Assembly: GCF_003463065.1 (NCBI RefSeq)
Contig: NZ_QSCM01000017.1
Span: 1-59,862 of the forward strand
Origin: Blautia sp. OF03-15BH
Lineage (GTDB): Bacteria > Bacillota > Clostridia > Lachnospirales > Lachnospiraceae
Direction of reading: 5' to 3'
DNA length: 59,862 bases
Each line of letters starts with the position of its first letter. Within the stretch, counting starts at the first letter, position 1. Of this stretch, positions 35,475 through 42,860 are shown in pieces. Both the position numbers and the translations under genes were made by a program. Under the pieces are notes generated by a model, which worked only from the letters and a program-made list of their open reading frames with translations, was not told where the DNA came from and searched no databases.

Positions 35475-35780
35475 ATGTCTGCTATTAATATCAATAAAAA
35501 TAATTTTCAGAACGAAGTACTGAATTCCGATAAACCCGTTCTTTTAGATTTTTGGGCATCTTGGTGTGCGCCTTGCCGTATGGTAGTACCTATTGTAGAG
35601 GAGATTGCAAGTGAGCGTAGAGATATTAAAGTTGGAAAGATTAATGTAGATGAAGAGCCTGAACTGGCAAATAAGTTCAGTATTATGAGCATTCCAACTT
35701 TAGTGGTTATGAAGAATGGGAAGATTGTACAGCAGGTTTCAGGTGCGAGATCTAAGAATGCAATTTTAGAAATGCTTTAA
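35475..35780 (+). CDS. Thioredoxin (CAPC active site)
   Basis: A 101-residue thioredoxin with WASWCAPCRM near residue 30, so CAPC instead of the usual CGPC; the cis-Pro is in MSIPTLVV. It begins an operon with a single-domain rhodanese (12-base gap) and a CoA-disulfide reductase, which suggests a role in persulfide or disulfide turnover as well as in serving Bcp. AAGGAGG lies ten bases upstream. Confidence 0.93.
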   Translation: MSAININKNNFQNEVLNSDKPVLLDFWASWCAPCRMVVPIVEEIASERRDIKVGKINVDEEPELANKFSIMSIPTLVVMKNGKIVQQVSGARSKNAILEML

Positions 35781-35792
35781 GGAGGTGCGCTA

Positions 35793-36113
35793 ATGATATT
35801 TTTTGATTTCCTTAAACAGGCGAATATTAATCAAGGGATAGAGGAATATAAAAGGACTGCTGGTGCAGTTCTGCTGGATGTACGTACTCCGCAGGAATAT
35901 CAGGAAGGGCATATACCAGAAAGTAAAAATGTACCGTTACAACAACTTAACAATATTGCTTCTGTAGCGAAGAATAAGGATATCCCACTGTTTGTATACT
36001 GTTATTCCGGTTCACGAAGCCGCCAGGCAACTGGGATACTGCAACGAATGGGATATTCTAAAGTAAATAATATCGGTGGCATTGTAGCTTACTCAGGAAA
36101 GGTGGAAAAATAA
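35793..36113 (+). CDS. Single-domain rhodanese
   Basis: A 106-residue sulfurtransferase domain. The active-site loop CYSGSRS (Cys near residue 70) is intact, and the N-terminal LLDVRTPQEYQEGHIP is canonical. It moves sulfane sulfur as a cysteine persulfide. It sits between thioredoxin and the CoA-persulfide reductase, which ends with its own rhodanese domain. It is one base from the next gene. Confidence 0.9.
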   Translation: MIFFDFLKQANINQGIEEYKRTAGAVLLDVRTPQEYQEGHIPESKNVPLQQLNNIASVAKNKDIPLFVYCYSGSRSRQATGILQRMGYSKVNNIGGIVAYSGKVEK

Positions 36114-36114
36114 G

Positions 36115-37806
36115 ATGAAGGTAATAATTGTAGGAGGTGTAGCCGGAGGAGCTACAGCTGCAGCAAGAATACGCAGACTGAATGAACATGCTGAAATTAC
36201 TGTGTTTGAAAGATCCGGATACATATCCTATGCAAATTGTGGACTTCCATATTATATTGGAGACGTGATCACAGACCCGGAAGAACTTACACTACAGACA
36301 CCAGAGAGTTTTTTTAAACGCTTCCGTATTAACATGAAAATTCATCATGAAGTTATCTCCATACATCCGGAACGTAAAACGGTTTCAGTGAAAAATTTAG
36401 AGAATGGTGGGATATTTGAAGAAAAGTATGATAAGCTGATCCTCTCTCCAGGTGCAAAGCCAACACAGCCGAGACTTCCCGGAGTAGGTATTGATAAACT
36501 TTTTACACTTCGTACTGTAGAAGACACTTTTCGGATAAAGGAATATATAAATAAGAATCATCCAAAATCGGCTGTATTGGCAGGTGGCGGTTTTATTGGT
36601 CTGGAACTGGCAGAAAATTTGAGGGAGCTTGGCATGGATGTTACGATTGTCCAGAGGCCTAAGCAGCTGATGAACCCTTTTGACCCGGATATGGCATCCA
36701 TGATCCATAATGAAATGAGAAAGCATGGGATAAAACTGGTACTGGGCTATACAGTAGAAGGATTTAAAGAAAAAGACAACGGAGTGGAGGTCCTGTTGAA
36801 AGATAATCCATCCCTTCAGGCTGATATGGTAGTTCTGGCAATCGGAGTCACACCAGACACAGTATTAGCAAAAGAAGCCGGCCTGGAACTTGGCATCAAG
36901 GAAAGTATTGTAGTGAATGACAGAATGGAAACCTCTGTACCGGATATTTATGCTGCAGGTGATGCAGTTCAGGTAAAACATTATGTTACGGGTAATGATG
37001 CGCTGATTTCTTTGGCAGGACCAGCCAATAAACAGGGCAGAATCATCGCTGATAATATTTGTGGCGGTGATAGTCGTTACCTGGGCAGTCAGGGAAGCTC
37101 CGTTATCAAAGTATTTGATATGACAGCAGCTACTACAGGTATCAATGAAACCAATGCCAAAAAGTCAGGGTTAGAGGTAGATACAGTAATTCTTTCTCCT
37201 ATGAGTCATGCCGGTTACTATCCTGGTGGAAAAGTGATGACCATGAAGGTGGTTTTTGAAAAAGAGACCTATCGTTTGCTTGGCGCTCAGATTATTGGAT
37301 ATGAAGGAGTTGATAAACGTATTGATGTGCTGGCAACAGCAATTCATGTAGGGCTGAAGGCAACCCAGCTGAAGGATTTGGATCTCGCATATGCACCGCC
37401 TTATTCCTCTGCCAAAGATCCTGTAAATATGGCAGGATTCATGATAGACAATATAGCAAAAGGTACCTTAAAACAATGGCATCTGGAAGATATGGATAAG
37501 ATTTCTAGAGATAAAAGTGTTGTGTTGCTGGATGTGAGAACAGTAGGTGAATTTAGCAGGGGCCATATTAATGGATTTAAAAACATTCCTGTAGATGAAC
37601 TGAGGGAACGTATCAATGAAGTTGAGAAGGGAAAGCCTGTTTACCTGATATGCCAGAGTGGGCTACGCAGTTATATTGCAAGCCGTATTTTGGAAGGAAA
37701 TGGATATGAAACATACAACTTTTCAGGTGGATTCCGCTTTTATGATGCAGTGGCTAATGACCATGCACTGATTGAAAGATCATATGCATGTGGTATGGAT
37801 TATTAG
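36115..37806 (+). CDS. CoA-disulfide/CoA-persulfide reductase with C-terminal rhodanese
   Basis: A 563-residue FAD- and NAD(P)H-dependent reductase. FAD loop GGVAGGATAAARIRR near residue 7; redox Cys42 in SYANCGLPYYIGD, the CoADR/NADH-oxidase signature; NAD loop GGGFIGLELAENL near 157. Residues 460-560 form a rhodanese domain with active Cys in YLICQSGLRS. The fusion matches CoA-persulfide reductases (CoADR-RHD), which reduce sulfane sulfur to sulfide. The third gene of the trx operon. Confidence 0.9.
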   Translation: MKVIIVGGVAGGATAAARIRRLNEHAEITVFERSGYISYANCGLPYYIGDVITDPEELTLQTPESFFKRFRINMKIHHEVISIHPERKTVSVKNLENGGIFEEKYDKLILSPGAKPTQPRLPGVGIDKLFTLRTVEDTFRIKEYINKNHPKSAVLAGGGFIGLELAENLRELGMDVTIVQRPKQLMNPFDPDMASMIHNEMRKHGIKLVLGYTVEGFKEKDNGVEVLLKDNPSLQADMVVLAIGVTPDTVLAKEAGLELGIKESIVVNDRMETSVPDIYAAGDAVQVKHYVTGNDALISLAGPANKQGRIIADNICGGDSRYLGSQGSSVIKVFDMTAATTGINETNAKKSGLEVDTVILSPMSHAGYYPGGKVMTMKVVFEKETYRLLGAQIIGYEGVDKRIDVLATAIHVGLKATQLKDLDLAYAPPYSSAKDPVNMAGFMIDNIAKGTLKQWHLEDMDKISRDKSVVLLDVRTVGEFSRGHINGFKNIPVDELRERINEVEKGKPVYLICQSGLRSYIASRILEGNGYETYNFSGGFRFYDAVANDHALIERSYACGMDY

Positions 37807-37844
37807 AAATAAATAAAATATTTTTATAGTTTGATTGTAGTATA

Positions 37845-37905
37845 AAAAGATCCCCCATTTATTAGAATGACTTTCATAATTCTGATAAATGGAGGATTCT
37901 TTAGA
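37845..37905. terminator. Bidirectional terminator between cdr and the Crp/Fnr gene
   Basis: CCCATTTAT...AGAATgactttcatAATTCT...ATAAATGG forms a long stem with A/T runs on both sides, serving the converging genes. Confidence 0.75.
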
Positions 37906-37917
37906 GAAAAAAACGTT

Positions 37918-38577
37918 TTATGATCTTTGTAGTGTTTCCAGTCTTTTCGAATCAAGGATTGTTATTTTGCCGCGAGAGAGTCTGACGAGTCCTTCGCCTT
38001 GAAAGTATCGAAGCATTCGAGTAATAACTTCCCTGTGGGAACCAAGATGGTTTGCGATAGTTTCGTGAGTGATTTTCAGTTCATTTGTTCCTTCAATGGA
38101 TGTTTCTTCTAAAAGAAATGAAGCAACACGCTTATCCAAACTCTTCCACATAATCTGTTCAATCAGCCACATGACATCAGAAAAACGGGTAGCCATTAAC
38201 TCATTGGTATAGTTTGCGACAGGAGCAGATTCTTTTATGATGCCCTTATAGATTTCAGCAGGGATGATCCAAAGATCCGTATCTTTTTCTGCTTCAATGG
38301 TTACTTCAAATTGAATAGACCGCATGATACATGAGGCGGATAAAAGACACATATCCATATCGAACAGACGGTAAAGTGTAATCTCCCGTCCTTCATCTGA
38401 AAGTATGTAAGTTCGAAGCTGCCCGGATTTAACCAGCAATAATCCAGTACAGTCCAGGTTTCCATTGTGAATGATTGTCCCTTTTTTTACATACTGTGTG
38501 ATTAAATTGTCTGAAATTATTTTTTTCTGTGCTGTATTTAAGTCATTCCATAGTGGAAAACAATTTTCGAAGTTCAT
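37918..38577 (-). CDS. Crp/Fnr-family transcription regulator
   Basis: A 219-residue regulator: N-terminal cyclic-nucleotide-like beta domain, long dimer helix, and C-terminal HTH ETIANHLGSHREVITRMLRYF. The recognition helix keeps R-E-x-x-x-R (SHREVITR), the Crp/Fnr pattern that reads GTGA. It has cysteines (CLLSASC near residue 77-83) but not the four-cysteine N-terminal cluster of E. coli Fnr. The ATG at 38577 follows AAAGGAG; a longer frame to 38652 lacks similarity. It faces away from the thioredoxin 2 operon, whose promoter carries site C. Confidence 0.9.
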   Translation of the reverse strand: MNFENCFPLWNDLNTAQKKIISDNLITQYVKKGTIIHNGNLDCTGLLLVKSGQLRTYILSDEGREITLYRLFDMDMCLLSASCIMRSIQFEVTIEAEKDTDLWIIPAEIYKGIIKESAPVANYTNELMATRFSDVMWLIEQIMWKSLDKRVASFLLEETSIEGTNELKITHETIANHLGSHREVITRMLRYFQGEGLVRLSRGKITILDSKRLETLQRS

Positions 38578-38696
38578 AACCGTTATCTCCTTTACGAACA
38601 TAGTATACTTGCTTTTTTTAGATGCGTCAATTATATAACTGGCATACGCCATAAATAGAAATAAAAAGAAGTGTAATAAAGTAAATTATCTTTTCT

Positions 38697-38709
38697 GTGA
38701 TATCATCAC
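38697..38709. promoter_or_regulatory. Crp/Fnr-type site C (thioredoxin 2 promoter)
   Basis: GTGATATCATCAC, centre 38703. The -10 box TATATT at 38732-38737 is again centred 31.5 bases away. The site lies in the divergent gap shared with the regulator gene, so it might also affect that gene. Confidence 0.75.
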
Positions 38710-38731
38710 GGAAGCAAGCACTTATTTGGGG

Positions 38732-38737
38732 TATATT
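38732..38737 (+). promoter_or_regulatory. -10 box of the trx2-trxB operon
   Basis: TATATT, 31 bases before the thioredoxin 2 ATG, with no -35 hexamer but with Crp/Fnr-type site C at the class II position. Confidence 0.6.
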
Positions 38738-38767
38738 AAGTTCAAATAGGAGAAGGAGTTGAAAAAT

Positions 38768-39115
38768 ATGACATCTATAAATATAAATAAAGAAAAGTTT
38801 GGACAATTAATTCATAAGGAAAAACCGGTTTTGGTTGATTTCTGGGCACCTTGGTGTGGTTATTGCCGTAGAATTGGAGCGGCTTATGAAAAAATAAGTG
38901 AAGAATACAGCGATATTCTTATTGCTGGAAAAGTAAATATTGATGAAGAACCACAGATTGCAGAAGCTGAAAAGATTGAGATAATTCCTACGCTGGTTTT
39001 ATATCGAGATGGAAAGGCAATAGATTCTATTGTTGCACCTGAATCAAAAATAATGATAGAGAATTTTATTAATGAAGCATTGGAAAAAATAAAAGGAGGA
39101 CTGCTGTATGAATGA
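38768..39115 (+). CDS. Thioredoxin (CGYC active site)
   Basis: A 115-residue thioredoxin with WAPWCGYCRR near residue 30. The ATG at 38768 sits nine bases after AGAAGGAG; a TTG at 38759 in frame is too close to that site. Its end overlaps trxB by eight bases, so the pair forms a complete thioredoxin system. The active site differs from the CAPC thioredoxin at 35475. Confidence 0.92.
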   Translation: MTSININKEKFGQLIHKEKPVLVDFWAPWCGYCRRIGAAYEKISEEYSDILIAGKVNIDEEPQIAEAEKIEIIPTLVLYRDGKAIDSIVAPESKIMIENFINEALEKIKGGLLYE

Positions 39116-40031
39116 AAATCATGTTTACGATATGATTATCGTGGGGGGAGGACCTGGAGGGTATACTTCAGCATTATACGCAGCCAGAGCAGGATTTGAT
39201 ACCATTGTTTTAGAAAAATTATCTGCAGGTGGTCAGATGTCATTGACCTGGCAGATTGATAACTATCCTGGTTTTGAAAATGGAATTGACGGATTTTCAT
39301 TGGCAGAGAAAATGCAAAAACAGGCGGAAAAATTTGGCGCTAAAAGTGAATATGCTGAAGTTTTTAATATGGATTTAACAGGAAAGCTTAAGAGAGTAGA
39401 AACTAGTTCGGGAATTTATATTGGGAAAACAGTAGTGATTGCTACTGGAGCAAATCCAAGAGAACTTGGTCTCGCTAAAGAAAAAGAATTGATAGGTCAT
39501 GGGGTTGCTTATTGTGCCTCCTGTGATGGTATGTTTTATAAAGATAAGATCGTGGTGGTTGTTGGTGGTGGAAATTCTGCTGTATCAGATGCTGTTCTTT
39601 TAAGTCGAATTGCTAAGAAAGTCATCATTGTTCATCGAAGAGATACATTACGTGCAACGAAAATCTACCATGACCAGCTGATGAAAACTGAAAATATAGA
39701 GTTTCGATGGAACAATACAGTAAATGAACTGATTTATGGAGAACGATTGACTGGTGTGCGGTTGAAAGATACAGTTACAGGAGAAGAAAACATTATAGAA
39801 TGTGACGGCCTGTTTGTGAGTATAGGAAGAAAACCGACAACAGATTTTTTAGATAATCAGATAGAACTGGATAATAAAGGATATATTGTGGCAGGTGAAA
39901 ACACTGAAACGAGTATTCCGGGTGTTTATGCTGTAGGAGATGTCAGAACAAAGTTACTTCGTCAGATAGTAACAGCAGTGGCAGATGGTGCTATGGCAGT
40001 ACATATGGCAGAAGAGTATGTGGAGAAATAA
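39108..40031 (+). CDS. trxB: Thioredoxin-disulfide reductase
   Basis: A 307-residue low-molecular-weight thioredoxin reductase. FAD loop GGGPGGYTSALYAARAG near residue 13; redox CASC at 136-139 within HGVAYCASCDG; NADPH loop GGGNSAVSDA near 155; C-terminal GVYAVGDVR. It passes electrons from NADPH to the co-encoded thioredoxin and so to Bcp. Confidence 0.95.
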   Translation: MNENHVYDMIIVGGGPGGYTSALYAARAGFDTIVLEKLSAGGQMSLTWQIDNYPGFENGIDGFSLAEKMQKQAEKFGAKSEYAEVFNMDLTGKLKRVETSSGIYIGKTVVIATGANPRELGLAKEKELIGHGVAYCASCDGMFYKDKIVVVVGGGNSAVSDAVLLSRIAKKVIIVHRRDTLRATKIYHDQLMKTENIEFRWNNTVNELIYGERLTGVRLKDTVTGEENIIECDGLFVSIGRKPTTDFLDNQIELDNKGYIVAGENTETSIPGVYAVGDVRTKLLRQIVTAVADGAMAVHMAEEYVEK

Positions 40032-40112
40032 TAATCAGAATTTGAATGGTGAACTTTTCATACTGAAATATGTACAATTTCAATAATGACATGAACTTAT
40101 GGGAATGTATTG

Positions 40113-40252
40113 CGGATACTTTGTGAACTTTATCCTGATACAATGATTCCGGTGTATTTTTATGTCAATTTAAAAAGTATCAAATGATGATACTTTTATA
40201 GGAATCAGTGATACTTTACGGCAGGTATTTGAGATACCCCTGATACTTTGAA
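40113..40252. repeat. Iteron-like array of TGATACTTT repeats
   Basis: Five copies of a (T/G)GATACTTT motif: near 40114, 40174 (inverted, AAAGTATCA), 40186, 40208 and 40240. Two face each other as AAAGTATCA-aatga-TGATACTTT. No gene lies in 40032-40516; the array fills its first half. It resembles binding sites of a replication or regulatory protein of a lost element. Confidence 0.45.
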
Positions 40253-40314
40253 CTGTTATACTGATTATGCTGGAAATAAAAGAACAGCAGGAAAACTTCA
40301 TATGATTATTAGAA

Positions 40315-40352
40315 AAGCTCTTTCGGGTTAGCACCCCGGAGGGGCTTTTTTT
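40315..40352 (+). terminator. Terminator-like hairpin
   Basis: AAGCTCTTTCGGG pairs imperfectly with CCCCGGAGGGGCTT, then a run of seven T. It is followed by an ICE-like leader (about 40360-40515) with no gene of its own. Confidence 0.6.
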
Positions 40353-40516
40353 GTTGCCCTGAAATTTTGATTTCCGGCCAATAAGCCACAGGTCTGCCTG
40401 ATCTGGTGGCCTGAAAGGAAATCAGTACGCATGATCAGAGGCATCAGAAGGAGCCGGTCCCCTCCGCTCTTGAATTTGGAACACGAAACAGATTTCAAAT
40501 TCAGGAGGAACGGACG

Positions 40517-40738
40517 ATGTATGTAGAGCATCCATATAAATTCAATGACAAATTTTATGCAAAAGTTGATGGGAAATTTTATGAAATAACCAGAGAGGTA
40601 GCCAAGGCAATGCTTTCCGCTTACCGTAATGAAGTTTACAGAAGTAAAAAGTGGCAGCCAGAAGATCCGGAAACCATGACAAGAAAAACAAAGTGGACGG
40701 AGCTGTTGGATTGTGTTTTCAGTGAGAATAGATTATAA
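40517..40738 (+). CDS. Small ICE-type protein, probably truncated
   Basis: A 73-residue frame (MYVEHPYKFNDKFYAKVDGKFYEITREVAKAML) behind CAGGAGG. The start resembles short sigma-like or regulatory proteins of Clostridial ICEs, which are usually longer, so the C-terminal part may be lost. It overlaps the next frame. Confidence 0.5.
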   Translation: MYVEHPYKFNDKFYAKVDGKFYEITREVAKAMLSAYRNEVYRSKKWQPEDPETMTRKTKWTELLDCVFSENRL

Positions 40739-40970
40739 AGAACCAAAACTATATGATGTTGTTCAAAAAGAAGAAATTGCTGAATTTGAAGAGGTCATGC
40801 GTAAAACTATAGCTGACATTGTATCAGAAGCCAGTGGTGCTGCCTGCTGGGTATATGTGCAGAAATATGTGAAGCATAAGACTTTGGATGAGATGTTGCA
40901 AGAATGGTCGGGAGCAAGCAAGTTCATCCTTGCTATGGATACTTGGTTTGAAAGACTGATGGCGGAATAA
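40713..40970 (+). CDS. Hypothetical protein
   Basis: An 85-residue frame from a GTG (MFSVRIDYKEPKLYDV...), overlapping the preceding frame by 26 bases. Soluble, with the segment ASGAACWVYVQKYVKHKTLDEML. I do not recognise it; it may be part of the same broken ICE module. Confidence 0.4.
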   Translation: MFSVRIDYKEPKLYDVVQKEEIAEFEEVMRKTIADIVSEASGAACWVYVQKYVKHKTLDEMLQEWSGASKFILAMDTWFERLMAE

Positions 40971-41133
40971 TATGATTTTACAAAGTGTTTGAGTGTAATC
41001 TTTTGAAGGCATTCAAACACTTTTTTTAATTCGATTATTAGTGAATTTGAAACAAAATAACAGAATTGTGCTATACTATTGTTTGACAAAAATTTATTGA
41101 CATATTTCAAAATATTTAGGAGGATAAACAATC

Positions 41134-42110
41134 ATGTGTACAGCAGCAACTTATAAATCAAAAGATTTTTACTTTGGAAGAACCCTCGATTATGAATTCT
41201 CTTATGGTGATCAAATTGTAATTACACCACGTAATTATTCGTTTCATTTTCGTTATATTGGAGATAAAAAAAGCATTATGCAATGATTGGAATGGCTCAT
41301 GTTGCAGAAAACTATCCGTTGTATTATGATGCGATGAATGAAAAAGGAGTGGCGATTGCTGGACTGAATTTTGTCGGAAATGCTGTTTATTCCGAGGTTC
41401 AGTCAGATGTAGAAAATATTGCACAGTTTGAATTCATTCCTTGGATATTGAGTCAGTGTGCTTCTTTGGCAGAAGTTCGGGAGCTTCTTGATCGAATTAA
41501 TATTGTGAATACTCCTTTTAGTGAACAATTGCCATTAGCGCAATTACATTGGATAATTTCTGATGAAAACGAATCAATTACGGTAGAATCTATGTCACAT
41601 GGTTTGCATATTTACGATAACCCGGTAGGAGTGCTTACGAATAATCCGCCATTTCCACAGCAGATGTTTCAATTAAACAACTATATGCATTTGTCCCCAA
41701 AACAGCCAGAGAACACTTTTGGCGAAAATTTGGCTCTTGATGCATATAGTAGAGGTATGGGAGGAATAGGTCTTCCGGGAGATCTCTCATCTTCCTCTCG
41801 ATTTGTGCGTGTTGCTTTTACAAAGATACATGCAATTTCAGGTGAATCAGAGAAAGAGAGTGTTAGCCAGTTCTTTCACATTCTCGGATCCGTGGATCAG
41901 CAACGTGGATGTTGCGAGGTGGCTGATGGAAAATATGAAATTACATTATATACATCTTGTTGTAATGTTACAAAAGGCATTTATTATTACAATACTTATG
42001 AAAATCATCAGATAAGTGCGGTAGATATGTATGCGGAAGATTTGGATGGTAATAACTTGATCTGTTATCCTGTAATTCAAGGAGAACAAATCAATTATCA
42101 AAATAAATAG
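41134..42110 (+). pseudogene. bsh: Choloylglycine (bile salt) hydrolase, frameshifted
   Basis: The gene starts MCTAATYKSKDFYFGRTLDY, with the nucleophile Cys2, Arg16 and Asp19 in place, but stops after 49 residues. The rest continues in another frame from AMIGMAHVAENYPLYYDAMNEKG and has the further active-site residues (GLNF, TNNPPF, SSRFVRVAF) to a normal end. The break is at a run of seven A (41266-41272). One more A would restore a 325-residue enzyme reading GDKKKHYAMIG. It hydrolyses conjugated bile salts when intact. AGGAGG lies upstream. Confidence 0.88.
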
Positions 42111-42143
42111 TATTTATAAATAAGAAGTAGGAAGGAAATTATC

Positions 42144-42824
42144 ATGACAAAGGAAGAAGTAGAAAAACTCTGGATGGATAATCCGGAATCAATGCAGTTT
42201 TTAAAGAATGCTACAAAGTTTTATAATTTAATGATGATGTACCGTTGTGCTATCCGGGAAATTCAAACCAAACTTGAGGTTTTAGATGATGAATTTTCAG
42301 TTGAGAACAATCGAAATCCTATTTCATTTATAAAGACAAGAATTAAGAAACCCAATAGTATTTATAATAAACTGCAGAAAATGGGACATGATTTTACAAC
42401 AGAGAATATACAAATATATCTAAATGATGTAGCAGGTGTTCGAATAGTTTGTGCATTTATTGATGATATTTATATGATATCTGATTTGATCACACAACAA
42501 GATGATATCAAAGTTATTGAAGTAAAGGATTATATAAAAAATCCCAAACCAAATGGCTATCGAAGCTATCACATGATTGTTGAGATTCCTGTATTTTTTG
42601 CTAAGGGTAAAACACCTATGCGTGTAGAACTTCAAATCCGAACTAATGGGATGGATTTCTGGGCAACGTTGGAACATCAGCTTCGTTATAAAAAAGGCAT
42701 TGAAGAAATGCCTGGATATGAAGAGATCAGTGAAGAATTACTTCATTCTGCAAGAGTTGTCATTGAAGCAGATAATGAAATGCAGAGAATAAAAGACAAA
42801 ATTGGTATGTTCCACGAAATTTAA
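42144..42824 (+). CDS. relQ: Small alarmone synthetase (RelQ/YjbM-like)
   Basis: A 226-residue (p)ppGpp synthetase lacking a hydrolase domain. Synthetase motifs: DVAGVRIVCAFIDDIYMISDLI near residue 95, KPNGYRSYHMIVEIP near 133, ELQIRT near 160 and FWATLEHQLRYKK near 170. It makes alarmones from GTP/GDP and ATP under stress. It lies 36 bases before the cardiolipin synthase gene. Confidence 0.92.
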   Translation: MTKEEVEKLWMDNPESMQFLKNATKFYNLMMMYRCAIREIQTKLEVLDDEFSVENNRNPISFIKTRIKKPNSIYNKLQKMGHDFTTENIQIYLNDVAGVRIVCAFIDDIYMISDLITQQDDIKVIEVKDYIKNPKPNGYRSYHMIVEIPVFFAKGKTPMRVELQIRTNGMDFWATLEHQLRYKKGIEEMPGYEEISEELLHSARVVIEADNEMQRIKDKIGMFHEI

Positions 42825-42860
42825 GCAGAAATTTGATTGAGTAGAAAGGTTGGAATATAT

